DNA of 64,000 nucleotides from Flavobacteriales bacterium (GCA_016716605.1 JADJWA010000002.1:248001-312000); one strand, 5' to 3'; shown: positions 45,124 through 54,031, counted from the stretch's first letter. Translations and numbers: made by a program. The notes: generated by a model not told the origin, from the sequence alone.

Positions 45124-45131
45124 CAAAGGTC
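45124..45131 (-). promoter_or_regulatory. -7-like box abutting the DUF423 gene
   Basis: GACCTTTG on the minus strand, one mismatch, four bases before ATG 45119. Confidence 0.35.
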
Positions 45132-45146
45132 GGGGCTGCTAAAGGA

Positions 45147-45183
45147 GAAGCCCTTCCTCCCGCAGCGGGGATGGAAGGGCTTC
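45147..45183 (-). terminator. Terminator after the lipoprotein run
   Basis: 11-base perfect stem (45147-45157 with 45173-45183) closing a GC-rich inner hairpin; TCCTTTAG follows on the minus strand. 22 bases after the last lipoprotein gene. Confidence 0.75.
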
Positions 45184-45205
45184 CGTTGTCGAGCGAAGCG
45201 GGACC

Positions 45206-45802
45206 TTACTTCTTCATGTTCTCCATCTCCTTCTCGAAGGTCTCCTTGAACTTCTCGTAGTCGTAGTCGATCCGCAGGCGCTCATCGTTGCTGAGGCGCT
45301 CGTTGTAGGCCGCGAGCAATTCCTGGGCGCTGAGCTCGATGGCCACGTAGGTCTTGTAGTTGCCGGTAGCGTTCACGCGCATCATCTTCTCGCAGATGGT
45401 CTTTACGCCAGTGAGCTGCTGATCCACCACTTCGCGGGCCAGGGCCTCATAGCGCTCCCCGACCTCCTCGCGGTTCTGCATCTCGCGGCTGTTCACGTAG
45501 TTGTCGATCACGGCCTTCACGCGGGTGTTGATCGCGGCGGCCAGGTCGGCGCGGGCATTGCTCATCGCCTTCTTCTTGCTGGTGGCCTGATCCATGCTCT
45601 CACCCAGGTTGTTGGCGCGGAAGACCTTGTTATCCGTGAAGAACTCAGGGCCGGAGCAAGGGATCACCACTTCGGTCTCGCCCGTGGGGTCGGGCTTCGC
45701 CTCGGCTTGCTTCTTCTTGCTCTTGCACGAGGCCAGGCTGCCAGCGAGCACTGCGGCAGAGAGGCTGAACATCAGGGTTCGGTGGATACGCATCGTTTTC
45801 AT
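45206..45802 (-). CDS. Small lipoprotein, LPP20-like region, third of a lipoprotein run
   Basis: 198 residues: lipoprotein signal with lipobox SLASC (Cys26), a Lys-rich linker, then an alpha/beta domain (ATSKKKAMSNARADLAAAIN, TGNYKTYVAIELSAQELLAA) that looks like the core of LPP20/FlgP-type lipoproteins: a strand, a long helix starting with AxxxAxADLA, and a YKTYVAI strand. The end is strongly charged (EKEMENMKK). It lies 156 bases downstream of the LPP20 gene, probably in the same transcript. Role in the envelope unknown. Confidence 0.7.
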   Translation of the reverse strand: MKTMRIHRTLMFSLSAAVLAGSLASCKSKKKQAEAKPDPTGETEVVIPCSGPEFFTDNKVFRANNLGESMDQATSKKKAMSNARADLAAAINTRVKAVIDNYVNSREMQNREEVGERYEALAREVVDQQLTGVKTICEKMMRVNATGNYKTYVAIELSAQELLAAYNERLSNDERLRIDYDYEKFKETFEKEMENMKK

Positions 45803-45958
45803 GGTGTTGCGCCGTTGCCCGGCGTGGCGTTTATGGGATGGTTCTGTTCGGGGTGATGCCGTTTTGCTGATCGCGTGCCAAACTACTGAACGGAGTGCGA
45901 AGCCTGCTGATTGGTGCTTATCGGGCTCTTGGGTTCCGGGATCACAGCTGGGATAGCG

Positions 45959-47341
45959 CTATTGCATGGCATTCATGATCGATGGCACGATCTCGTTCCG
46001 CACATCCTGCGCAGCCTTCTTATAGGCATCGAGGCCCGCTTTCTCCGCATTCAGCTGGATGCCCTTCACGTTCTGTTTCACACCCTCTTTCACGGCCTCA
46101 CCGGTCTTCCGGTCACGGAAGCTCCAACTGGCGTCGAGGAAAGCCGTATGGAAGCCGTTGGCCTCGCCCCCGCTCCGGGTGCTGCAGGTGAGCTGGAGGA
46201 GCAGATCGGACTCCGTTCCGCGATCGACCATGCGGAACCCATGGCGCGTAAGCTCTTCCCGGAGCACGGCGCCGAGGCCGGCATCGCCTACAGGAACGCC
46301 CAGATTCACCTCGTTGGTCCGCATGTGCACGCGGGGCATGCGCACGCTGATCGGCGCTCGGGCCTGTGACACGCTCAGGCTCCCGACCAGGGCCTTCACC
46401 ACATCGGGCTCCAGGTCCTTGCTCACCAACGCGTCCATGTCAGGGCTCACCACCAGCTCATTGCCGCTCATCGCCACGGCCGCACGCTGCACGCTGGTGC
46501 GCAATCGGCCTTCGGCGTCGGTGTTCTTCTGCTCGGCCACCGCGCCATCGAGGCCGGCGTAGGTGATGCGCAGCGGCAGTTGCGGAAGGTCCTTCGCGCG
46601 CCCATTCGCGCTGTAGCTCGCCGTGATCATCACCTCCCTGCGGAAGTGGCTGGCATAATCGAGGTCGATGCGCTCTGGCAGCAGCGCAAGGCGGATACCG
46701 GAGGTCAACCCTTGCAGGTGCGCGAAGACCTCGTTCGCCAAGGGCATCTGCTTGCCATCCAGCTCAGCCAGGTCGTTCTCGCCCCAATAAGCCTTCATGG
46801 CGATCAGGGCCCTTAGGTCCTGATCAACGGCCTCGCGCAGGTTGCCGGCAGCGATGCTGGCCCGCGAGCGCTGATGCAGGTCGAGCGCGGTGGCGATCGC
46901 CTTCGCCTTCCGTTCGGCCTTGAGACGCGCATGCTCGCTCTTCGAGAGCCGATAATACATCCAGACCTCAGTGGGGCTCTCCCAGGTGTCAACCGCTTCG
47001 TAGCCCTCGAGCTGCTCGGTGGACGTGGTGCGGATGGTGCTCGTGAAGGTCTCGTCGAAGCGATTCCGGCCATCGGCGGTGAAGAGCAGGCTGTTGCCCT
47101 CGACGCGCACGCTGATCTCCTGCGCCAGCTGATCCAGCGCATTCTTGCGGGCCACATCCTGGGCATCGCCCCGTGCCTTGGTGCCCAGCCCTATGCCGAT
47201 GTAATAGGCGCTGCTGACCGGTCGCGATCGGACCCACTCAGGACGGGTGTCCGGGGGAGGGGAAGGCGGCGGCGCTTGGGCCTGCTGGCTGCCTTTACAG
47301 GCCGCGAATGCCAGGGCCGCGATCAAGGCGGCGCGCCTCAT
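45959..47341 (-). CDS. LPP20-family lipoprotein
   Basis: 460 residues: short lipoprotein signal (lipobox AFAAC, Cys15), a Pro-rich spacer, then an LPP20-like domain (YYIGIGLGTKARGDAQDV, ARKNALDQLAQEISVRVEG ... VWMYYRLSKSEHARLKAE), a helical stretch, and a C-terminal region containing a second alpha/beta module (LGAVLREELTRHGFRMVDRG), which resembles the FlgT/LptE-like outer-membrane accessory folds. It overlaps the upstream CsgG-like gene by four bases, which indicates a shared transcript and probably a shared complex. Confidence 0.8.
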   Translation of the reverse strand: MRRAALIAALAFAACKGSQQAQAPPPSPPPDTRPEWVRSRPVSSAYYIGIGLGTKARGDAQDVARKNALDQLAQEISVRVEGNSLLFTADGRNRFDETFTSTIRTTSTEQLEGYEAVDTWESPTEVWMYYRLSKSEHARLKAERKAKAIATALDLHQRSRASIAAGNLREAVDQDLRALIAMKAYWGENDLAELDGKQMPLANEVFAHLQGLTSGIRLALLPERIDLDYASHFRREVMITASYSANGRAKDLPQLPLRITYAGLDGAVAEQKNTDAEGRLRTSVQRAAVAMSGNELVVSPDMDALVSKDLEPDVVKALVGSLSVSQARAPISVRMPRVHMRTNEVNLGVPVGDAGLGAVLREELTRHGFRMVDRGTESDLLLQLTCSTRSGGEANGFHTAFLDASWSFRDRKTGEAVKEGVKQNVKGIQLNAEKAGLDAYKKAAQDVRNEIVPSIMNAMQ

Positions 47342-48714
47342 GGCAAACGGGTATTCAGTTCCTGCAGGATCGCGGTGGCCATCTGGCCGGTGCTCGTTCG
47401 TACGAGTTCCCCGCCGAGCGTGGCCGAGGATTTCACTTCGCGCGGGGCGTTGAGCAGATTGCGCAGCTCGCCACGGCGGTTGCTGCTGAGGTCCGCGGCG
47501 CCATTCAAGCCGGGGTAAAGCGCTTCGCGGTTGCCCGTGTAGTTGGCGTAATACATGTGGTCCTCGGTCTCGCGATCGAACGATTTGCTCATGAGCACCT
47601 CCCCGGTCTCGAGCGAGATCAAGCGGTAGTTCACGGCCATGCGCGCCTTGTTCTCCTGATAGTGCTCCGTGTAGCTCACCTGCTTGTAGCGGGTCACGAA
47701 GTACTTCTCACCGGTCTCGCGGTTCACCTGCTCCACACGGTAGGCCTCGAAGCCCGTCTTGGTGCTCTGCCTGAGCTGGCCCGGCTCTTCGCGGTAATCG
47801 GTCACCTCGCCGATCAGCAGCGCCTGCGCTCCGATCAGGTTGCCTACACGCGTCGCCGTCTGCTCATCCACGATGCCGCTGAGGCTGAGCCGCTGCTCCT
47901 GCATGATGCGCTCAAGGTTCTCACGGTCCACCACCTTCAGGAAGGGATCCCGTGATTCAGTGAGCGCCGTGATCGCATGCCCTTGCAGGCGCGCGGCGAT
48001 GTCCTGGCGCTTGGTGGAGGTGGTGAACGGGAGCACGGCCACAGTGAATTGCCCCTTGGTGAGCGCCTCCTGGCGCAGCGCCATGGCATCCTTGTAGGCG
48101 GCATCGCGCTTCACCACCTGGTCCAACTCGCCATAGGCCTTGCGGAAGGCCTTTGCTTCAAGGTCCTTCTTGCCCTGGCGGTACAGGGGCTCCAGGTACG
48201 CGATGCTCTGCAGGCTGCTGGCGTCCTTGTAGTTGGGCTCGAGCCTGGCGATCCTGGCGAACACCGCTTCCGCAGCCTTGTAATCCTCCTTCGCCATCAG
48301 GGCCTGGCCTTCGTTGTACAGCTCCACGAGGTGCTCATCCTTCACGCGCTCGAAGTCCGTGCGGTAATGGTCTGGGATCTCGAGCACCACGCCCAAGCGG
48401 CCGATCCGCTCCTGATAGGCCTTGGCATCCAGATAGGCGGCAACGGCTTCCCCTTTGGCCGAGCCCATGGCCGTTGCCTTGAAGAAGGTACTGAGCTTGT
48501 CGTTGAGCAGGCTCTGTCCGGTCTTCTTCAGGCCGATCTTGGCTTCGATGTTCTTCCCGCTGCGGCGTGCGCTCTCCTCGTACATGGCAGCCGCTTCGGC
48601 ATACAGCCCCGCTTCATCGAGCTTCAGGCCCTTCTTCGCGAAGGACTTCGAGCCGGAGCAGGCGGCCGCCGTAAGGGCGATGGCCAGCAGCGTGATGCCG
48701 ATCGAGCGTTTCAT
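47338..48714 (-). CDS. CsgG-like lipoprotein with N-terminal helical repeats
   Basis: 458 residues: lipoprotein signal (lipobox TAAAC, Cys19), TPR-like helices (EAGLYAEAAAMYEESARR; EDYKAAEAVFARIARLEPNY) to about residue 210, then a CsgG/curli-assembly-like domain (FTVAVLPFTTSTKRQDIAAR, VVDRENLERIMQEQRLSLSG, GNLIGAQALLIGEVTDY, ISLETGEVLMSKSF). CsgG forms the curli export pore; related LpoB/FlgO-type proteins are periplasmic partners. No curlin (csgA/B) genes are nearby. Operonic with LPP20-type lipoproteins downstream and a DUF4476 gene upstream. Confidence 0.82.
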   Translation of the reverse strand: MKRSIGITLLAIALTAAACSGSKSFAKKGLKLDEAGLYAEAAAMYEESARRSGKNIEAKIGLKKTGQSLLNDKLSTFFKATAMGSAKGEAVAAYLDAKAYQERIGRLGVVLEIPDHYRTDFERVKDEHLVELYNEGQALMAKEDYKAAEAVFARIARLEPNYKDASSLQSIAYLEPLYRQGKKDLEAKAFRKAYGELDQVVKRDAAYKDAMALRQEALTKGQFTVAVLPFTTSTKRQDIAARLQGHAITALTESRDPFLKVVDRENLERIMQEQRLSLSGIVDEQTATRVGNLIGAQALLIGEVTDYREEPGQLRQSTKTGFEAYRVEQVNRETGEKYFVTRYKQVSYTEHYQENKARMAVNYRLISLETGEVLMSKSFDRETEDHMYYANYTGNREALYPGLNGAADLSSNRRGELRNLLNAPREVKSSATLGGELVRTSTGQMATAILQELNTRLP

Positions 48715-48742
48715 GTGGCAGGCGAATTGGGTCGGAGGGCCC

Positions 48743-49774
48743 TTAGCGCGATTGGATGAATTCGTTGAGGTCGTCGATGCTGCTGCTGAAGGAGAAGGCG
48801 TCGTTCACCTTGTAGTAATTGCCGATGTCGTGCGTGCGATCGTAGGCGAACTTGGCGAAATCGAGCTTGCTCTCCTCGAAGCTGAAAACGCCCATGATGG
48901 CCTTCACCTGCTCGGTGGTGAAGCAACGATCACGACCGATCTGCTTGGCCAGGGTGAGCTTGGTCTCCTCGAAGCCCTTGCTCTCGATGCTCTTCTTCGC
49001 ATCGGCGAACTCGGTTCCGCTCATGTGCATGGGACAGCCCACGGGTCCGCTGTAGCCGGGCATGCGGTAGGGCTCTTCCACGGGTGCAGGCTTCGCGGCC
49101 GGTTTGCTGACTGGCGCAATCGGATCGGCGTTAACGGTGCCCGTGGTGGTAGTGGTCGTGGTGGTGCGCGTGGTGGTCGTGGTGCGCGTGGTCTGGTTGG
49201 TGGTGCCGTCGGTCACGCCCACGTTCATGTTGATGCCCACGCCGTTGATGCCGATGCTCATGTTCACATTCTCCCCGGTGCCGGTGCCGCCGCCTTCCTC
49301 CACCACGGTGACCGAGGTCGACTGCTGCACTCCACCCACGGCCACATCCTGCTGCACCGTGTTGGCGGGCCTTGTTTGCGCGGGCTTGTCCTCCACGAAC
49401 TCGGTGGGCTTCGGCTTTGCCGGCTCGGATCGAGCAGCCGTGCCCAATTCGGCTTCTCCCTGCGGACGGAATACGCGCTGGCCCTTCTTGTTGGTGGTGA
49501 TCAGGATCGTGCTCTCCTTGCCCATAGTGAACCAGCCGCTCTGCTTCACATCAGGAATCGACTGGTCCTCGAATTTCACCACGCAGAGGGGCGTCTCGTT
49601 GCGGATGCCGGTGGCCACAACGCGTGAGGCAGGCGCCGCGTTCTTCACGTCGCCATCGATGATGAGGGTGAACTTGGCGCCATCGTCAGTGAAGAACACC
49701 AGGTCGCAGGTCTGGGAGAAAGCCGCCACAGGGGCCATCAAGGCGGCGAGGAGAAGAGCGGAGAGCTTGCTCAT
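48743..49774 (-). CDS. Secreted DUF4476 protein
   Basis: 343 residues: signal peptide (about 1-20, ending AAFSQ), an N-terminal beta domain (CDLVFFTDDGAKFTLIIDGD), a low-complexity linker including a Thr/Arg-rich tract of about 20 residues, and a C-terminal DUF4476 domain (ALAKQ-type: TLAKQIGRDRCFTTEQVKAI, FEESKLDFAKFAYDRT, LNEFIQSR). DUF4476 has a four-helix fold and occurs in many Bacteroidota surface proteins; function unknown. It lies 28 bases before the CsgG-like gene on the same strand and probably leads that operon. A minus-strand box TACATTCG lies at 49806-49799. Confidence 0.88.
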   Translation of the reverse strand: MSKLSALLLAALMAPVAAFSQTCDLVFFTDDGAKFTLIIDGDVKNAAPASRVVATGIRNETPLCVVKFEDQSIPDVKQSGWFTMGKESTILITTNKKGQRVFRPQGEAELGTAARSEPAKPKPTEFVEDKPAQTRPANTVQQDVAVGGVQQSTSVTVVEEGGGTGTGENVNMSIGINGVGINMNVGVTDGTTNQTTRTTTTTRTTTTTTTTGTVNADPIAPVSKPAAKPAPVEEPYRMPGYSGPVGCPMHMSGTEFADAKKSIESKGFEETKLTLAKQIGRDRCFTTEQVKAIMGVFSFEESKLDFAKFAYDRTHDIGNYYKVNDAFSFSSSIDDLNEFIQSR

Positions 49775-49905
49775 GGGAAAGGGTGTTTTTCGGGTTCGCG
49801 AATGTAGTTCGTGACCGACGAAGGCAACGGGTATGCCACGAAGTGCGGAACACGGGCCCCACAAGCAGGCAACCGGTGCTTCGCATCTTCGCGCCCCAAC
49901 CTGTC

Positions 49906-51246
49906 ATGCGCAAGATCCTCATCCTCGGCGCGGGCCGCAGCGCCTCGTCGCTCATCCATTACCTGATCACCCACGCCGACAAGCAGGAGTGGCGAATCAC
50001 CGTAGGGGATAAGGATGCGGCGCAGGCCCAGCGAATGGTGCATGAAGGGCCCGCCGTGGCGCAGGGAACGGCGCTCGATGCCCTGGATGCCGAAGCAAGG
50101 GCCAGCCTCATCGCGCGGCACGACCTCATCATCAGCATGCTGCCCGCTTTCATGCACATGGATGTGCTGAAGGACTGCCTCGCCCTGGGCAAGCACGTGA
50201 TCACCCCCAGCTATGTGCCCGATGCGCTCTGGCCGATGGATGCAGCGTTCAAAGCGAAGGGACTGATCGTGCTCAACGAGATGGGCCTCGATCCCGGCAT
50301 AGACCACATGAGCGCCATGCGGATCCTGGATCGCATCCGCGCGGAGGGCGGCCGAATGGAAGCCTTCGAGAGCCATTGCGGCGGGCTCGTTGCACCCGAG
50401 AGCGACGACAATCCGTGGGGCTACAAGTTCAGTTGGAACCCGCGCAACGTGATCCTGGCCGGACAAGGCGGCGCCGCCAAGTACATTCGCGATGGGCAGG
50501 TGAAGTATATCCCCTACCACCGCCTCTTCACCGATACGGTGCGCATCAGCGTGAAGGACCTGGGCGAATTCGATGCCTATGCCAACCGCGATTCGCTCAA
50601 ATACCGCAAGGCATACGGTCTGGAGGAGATCCCCACCTTGCTGCGCGGCACCCTGCGCAAGGCCGGCTACTGCGAGGCCTGGAACACCTTCGTGCAACTG
50701 GGCTGCACCGACGACAGCTACGCGATGGAGCTGCCTGCCACCGCCACCTACAACGACTACCTCGATTCCTTCCTGCCACACGCCGCCGGACGCGACACGC
50801 GGACCATGCTCGCTGAAACACTGGGCCTGGACCCGAAGGGCGAGGTGATGGCGAAGCTCGATTGGCTTGATCTGTTCTCGGACAAGACCGTCGGCGCTGT
50901 GGGCCTCTCCCCTGCCGCCACCTTACAGCGCCTGCTGGAAGAAAAATGGAAGCTCGGCACCGACGACAAGGACCTCGTGGTGATGTGGCACCGCTTCCGC
51001 TTCAGCATCGAAGGGCAGCACCAGGAATTGCAGGCCTCGCTCGGCGTTATCGGTCAGGACCAAACGCACACCGCCATGGCCCGCACCGTGGGACTGCCCA
51101 TTGCCATGGCGTGCAAGCTGGTGCTCAACGGCAAGCTCGAGGACCGTGGCGTGCTGCTTCCGCTGAAGCCGGCCATCTACGACCCCATCCTCAACGAACT
51201 GGAGAAGCACGGCATCGTGTTCCGGGAGGAAGAGATTGAAGCGTGA
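49906..51246 (+). CDS. Saccharopine dehydrogenase-like oxidoreductase
   Basis: 446 residues. N-terminal Rossmann fold with ILGAGRSASSLIHYL, then ISMLPAFMHMDVLKDCL, and the family catalytic segment LNEMGLDPGIDHMSAM, followed by SHCGGLVAPESDDNPWGYK. It matches the saccharopine dehydrogenase (glutamate-forming / reductase) family. Likely role in lysine metabolism through saccharopine, although homologues act on related imino-linked substrates. The start at 49906 follows a box CATCTTCG (49884-49891) by 14 bases. The stop is directly adjacent to the convergent trmN6 stop. Confidence 0.92.
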   Translation: MRKILILGAGRSASSLIHYLITHADKQEWRITVGDKDAAQAQRMVHEGPAVAQGTALDALDAEARASLIARHDLIISMLPAFMHMDVLKDCLALGKHVITPSYVPDALWPMDAAFKAKGLIVLNEMGLDPGIDHMSAMRILDRIRAEGGRMEAFESHCGGLVAPESDDNPWGYKFSWNPRNVILAGQGGAAKYIRDGQVKYIPYHRLFTDTVRISVKDLGEFDAYANRDSLKYRKAYGLEEIPTLLRGTLRKAGYCEAWNTFVQLGCTDDSYAMELPATATYNDYLDSFLPHAAGRDTRTMLAETLGLDPKGEVMAKLDWLDLFSDKTVGAVGLSPAATLQRLLEEKWKLGTDDKDLVVMWHRFRFSIEGQHQELQASLGVIGQDQTHTAMARTVGLPIAMACKLVLNGKLEDRGVLLPLKPAIYDPILNELEKHGIVFREEEIEA

Positions 51247-51942
51247 TCAACGATCGATCAGGTCGGCCACCAAGTCACGCGCCTGGGGCGTGAAGGACTT
51301 CGGCCCCTCTCCTTCAACCGTGAGTTCTTCCTCCGCGCAGGCTCCGCGCTCGCGCCTAAGCTCCAGTAGCACGCGCTTCGGCGGACGGTGCGCCACGTAA
51401 CGAAGCAGGCATCGCCGCGAAGGGAACAGCCCATGCGCAGTGCTAATCGATACGAACTCCACTTCGCGATCCGATGGGATGATCACCGCGAAGCGTCCTT
51501 CCGCAGCAAGCAATCCGCCCACAGACAACAGCAACTCATTGAAGTCGAGCTCCGCGCCATGCTTGGCTACACGGCCGCGTTCAGCACTGGCCGGCGCGGT
51601 GCCGCTGTAATACGGCGGATTGCACAGGATCAAATCGAAAGGCGTATCGCTCTTCATGCGCCGCACATCCATGCGGTGAACGCGGATGCGATGGGCCCAA
51701 GGCGAAGCAGCGGCATTCTCGATGGCCTGTGCAGCTGAATCATCATCGATCTCCACGGCATGCACCTGCGCCTCTGCATTGCGCTGCGCGGCGATCAGCG
51801 CCAGCACGCCTGTTCCCGTGCCGATATCGAGGATCCGTTTCGCGCTGCTGTGATCCACCCACGCGCCGAAGACCACCGCATCGGTGCCCACTTTCAGGGC
51901 GCAGCGGTCCTGGTGGATGGTGAACTGCTTGAACCGGAACAC
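51247..51942 (-). CDS. trmN6: tRNA1(Val) (adenine(37)-N6)-methyltransferase
   Basis: 231-residue SAM-dependent methyltransferase of the YfiC/TrmN6 group, methylating A37 of tRNA1(Val). Motifs: FKQFTIHQDRCALKVGTDAV, the SAM site DIGTGTGVLALIAAQRN, and the N6-adenine motif NPPYY. The start is a GTG at 51942. A minus-strand box CATCTTCG (51954-51947) ends four bases before it. Divergent from the recombinase gene, 30 bases between starts. Confidence 0.93.
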   Translation of the reverse strand: MFRFKQFTIHQDRCALKVGTDAVVFGAWVDHSSAKRILDIGTGTGVLALIAAQRNAEAQVHAVEIDDDSAAQAIENAAASPWAHRIRVHRMDVRRMKSDTPFDLILCNPPYYSGTAPASAERGRVAKHGAELDFNELLLSVGGLLAAEGRFAVIIPSDREVEFVSISTAHGLFPSRRCLLRYVAHRPPKRVLLELRRERGACAEEELTVEGEGPKSFTPQARDLVADLIDR

Positions 51943-51946
51943 GCGG

Positions 51947-51954
51947 CGAAGATG
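51947..51954 (-). promoter_or_regulatory. -7-like box abutting trmN6
   Basis: CATCTTCG on the minus strand, four bases before the GTG start. It sits back to back with the recombinase box TACCTTGC at 51956-51963. Confidence 0.35.
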
Positions 51955-51972
51955 CTACCTTGCCTATTCGTG

Positions 51973-53187
51973 ATGGACAAGAAAGTCGTCGGCGGAAAGC
52001 AGCCCGTGGTGCTGGAGCACCTGGTGCATGAATCGCAGCGGAGGATCGCCTTGCGCTTCCCCTACGAAGCGTCGCTCATCGCGGCAGCCAAGAAGTCGGG
52101 AGCGAAATGGAGCAGCACCCACCGGTGCTGGCATACCCCCAACTCGCCCGAGCATCTGCAAGCCATTTTCGCGGCATTCAAGGGTCTGGCATGGGTGGAC
52201 ATGAACGGCCTGCGGAAGAAGCCCGATGCGGCACTGTCGAATCCGGGCGTGAAGCCCACCGGCAAGCCCACCACCAGTGCGACGCCAATTCCCGCAACCG
52301 CACAAGCGCCGAAAGCTGCACGGGGAGCGGGTTCCCTCGCGAACGTCCAAGATGACGCTCTGAACGCCATGCGCCGCAAGCTGGAGGTGGCACGCTACAG
52401 CCCGCGGAGCATCCAGGTGTACCTCGGCGCCGCCAAGCAGCTATTCCTGCACTTCCCGAACAAGCATCCCAACGACATCCGCACGGAGGACATCGAAGCC
52501 TTCCAGCATCATCTGGCCACGGAACGAAAAGTGAGCAACAGCACACTGAACCAGGCGGTGAACGCCATCCGTTACTACTACATGAACGTCATGGGCGATG
52601 CCAAGCGGGTCACCTTCATCGAACGGCCTCGTGCAGAACGAAAGCTGCCGTTGGTGCTGAGCAAGGCGGAAGTAGCCGCGCTATTGAAAGCTCCGTCCAA
52701 CCTGAAGCATCAAGCCATGCTCGCCTTGGCCTATTCGGGGGGCTTGCGCATGAGCGAGATCCTTGCCCTCAAGGCCGATGACCTCCTCTTCGACCGCGGC
52801 CTCATCCGCATCCGCAGTGCCAAGGGCAACAAAGACCGAACGACCTTGCTAGGCCGGAGCACAGCAGAACTCTTGAAGCGCTACTTGGAGCAATTCCAAC
52901 CACAGGACCTGCTATTCGTTGGACAGAGCGGCAGCACGTACAGCGCCCGGAGCCTGCAGAAAGTGCTCGAAGCCGCGCTCGCAAAAGCAGGGATCCGGAA
53001 AGAGGCCACCTTGCATACGCTCCGGCACTCCTTCGCCACGCACCTCTTGGAACAGGGAACCGACCTGCGCTATATTCAGGCCCTGTTAGGCCATGCCAGC
53101 AGCAAGACCACCGAGATCTACACCCATGTGAGCACACGCTACTTGCAAGGCATCGTGAACCCCATGGACAACCTTGACACACCTTGA
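51973..53187 (+). CDS. Tyrosine recombinase/integrase next to a cassette-like array
   Basis: 404 residues. The N-terminal 70 residues (QRRIALRFPYEASLIAAAKK, then WSSTHRCWHTPNSPEHL) are an extra domain seen in Bacteroidota recombinases. A Pro/Ala linker, a SAM-like core-binding domain (about 130-215, YSPRSIQVYLGAAKQLF) and the catalytic domain follow. All active residues are present: Arg259 (SGGLRMSE), His348 and Arg351 (HTLRHSF), His374 (LGHAS) and Tyr383 (TEIYTHV). The extra segment between the second and third conserved patches that defines integron IntI integrases is absent. Genes to its right are separated by long palindromes. ATG 51952 is an alternative start; the box at 51956-51963 favours 51973. 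Confidence 0.93.
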   Translation: MDKKVVGGKQPVVLEHLVHESQRRIALRFPYEASLIAAAKKSGAKWSSTHRCWHTPNSPEHLQAIFAAFKGLAWVDMNGLRKKPDAALSNPGVKPTGKPTTSATPIPATAQAPKAARGAGSLANVQDDALNAMRRKLEVARYSPRSIQVYLGAAKQLFLHFPNKHPNDIRTEDIEAFQHHLATERKVSNSTLNQAVNAIRYYYMNVMGDAKRVTFIERPRAERKLPLVLSKAEVAALLKAPSNLKHQAMLALAYSGGLRMSEILALKADDLLFDRGLIRIRSAKGNKDRTTLLGRSTAELLKRYLEQFQPQDLLFVGQSGSTYSARSLQKVLEAALAKAGIRKEATLHTLRHSFATHLLEQGTDLRYIQALLGHASSKTTEIYTHVSTRYLQGIVNPMDNLDTP

Positions 53188-53330
53188 CGGCTTTACTGTC
53201 ACAACCTTCGCAAAACACTCCCCAATTGACCAATAGCGCGAAGATCCCCCCTGCCACTACAAGCGTGGATATGCGAAGATCTTCGGCTACTAAACGTTAG
53301 CGCCCATTCAGAAACAAGCCAACCTATTCG
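53188..53330 (+). other. Candidate primary attachment region
   Basis: Non-coding 143 bases between the recombinase and the first small gene. Holds a perfect 12-base palindrome CGAAGATCTTCG at 53274-53285, with a half copy GCGAAGATC at about 53238, followed by ACTAAACGTTAGCGCCC (about 53289-53305), whose core GTTAGCGCC resembles the GTT-containing ends of the later palindromes. Could be the array's attachment site; not proven. Confidence 0.35.
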
Positions 53331-53885
53331 ATGAAATACAGGGACCTCAAATCTGAGTTACAAAGACATGTTCCTGAAGGCGAATCCATTGTTTGGACAG
53401 GACAACCCAAGCAAGGGATCATCTTCAGGACCGCAGACGTCTTTCTTATCCCGTTTAGCCTTTTATGGTTGGGGTTCGCCATATTTTGGATGTACATGGC
53501 TGGCCAAACATCTCCAATGTTCGCATTGTTCGGTGTACCCTTTGTTCTGTTTGGTTTGTTCTTCGCGTTCGGCCGCTTTGTGGTTGACTCAAAGTACAGG
53601 GAGAGCAGTGTATATGGACTCACAGAGAATCGGATTATCATCAAGTCTGGATTGAGGAAGAAAGAAATAAGGAATATTGACCTTCATTCCTCTTCAAACT
53701 TTGTATTCACTGAGAATAACGATGGAACGGGGTCTATTGAGATTGGACCCAGGAATCCATTGGTTCATGGCGTTAGTGGTCTAAACTGGATGCCTGGGGT
53801 TAAGTCCAATACCCAGCTTGAGATGATCTCCAATGTGCAGAGCGTGTACAACATGATACTTGAGCTGAAGAATAAAAAGAAATAA
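53331..53885 (+). CDS. Bacterial PH-like domain membrane protein, first cassette-like gene
   Basis: 184 residues. A short N-terminal segment (SELQRHVPEGESIVWTGQPK) is followed by two membrane helices (about residues 37-55 and 62-82) and a PH-like domain (VYGLTENRIIIKSGLRKKEI, then SIEIGPRNP). Such bPH proteins are common singletons whose function is unknown. Base composition is clearly more AT-rich than the chromosome core, and the gene sits alone between the recombinase region and a large imperfect palindrome, as expected of a mobile gene cassette. No terminator of its own. Confidence 0.8.
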   Translation: MKYRDLKSELQRHVPEGESIVWTGQPKQGIIFRTADVFLIPFSLLWLGFAIFWMYMAGQTSPMFALFGVPFVLFGLFFAFGRFVVDSKYRESSVYGLTENRIIIKSGLRKKEIRNIDLHSSSNFVFTENNDGTGSIEIGPRNPLVHGVSGLNWMPGVKSNTQLEMISNVQSVYNMILELKNKKK

Positions 53886-53890
53886 ACGTG

Positions 53891-54009
53891 CGCTAACATG
53901 CGCTTGCCGCAAGCCGCCCTCGTCCCGGTGCCAACTCCCGTTGAAGCATGAACACTTCGTCCAAGAACAAGAACACGAATAGCCTGCGGCAAGCGCAGGC
54001 CCGTTATGG
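53891..54009 (+). other. attC-like imperfect palindrome 1
   Basis: A perfect 12-base stem pair GCGCTTGCCGCA (53900-53911) and TGCGGCAAGCGC (53985-53996), 73 bases apart, flanked outside by CTAAC on the left and CGTTATGGGC on the right. The geometry (outer AAC/GTT boxes, inner inverted arms, long variable middle) is that of integron attC sites, but the outer boxes deviate from RYYYAAC/GTTRRRY. Confidence 0.45.
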
Positions 54010-54031
54010 GCAACCTTAAAGACAGACAGTA

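Noticed and set aside
47338..48714. Curli secretion pore CsgG
   Set aside because: It has the CsgG-like domain, but also N-terminal TPR-like helices, and no curlin or other csg genes are nearby; called CsgG-like only.
51973..53187. Classical integron integrase IntI
   Set aside because: The extra segment between the second and third conserved patches is missing and the N-terminal domain is of a different type.
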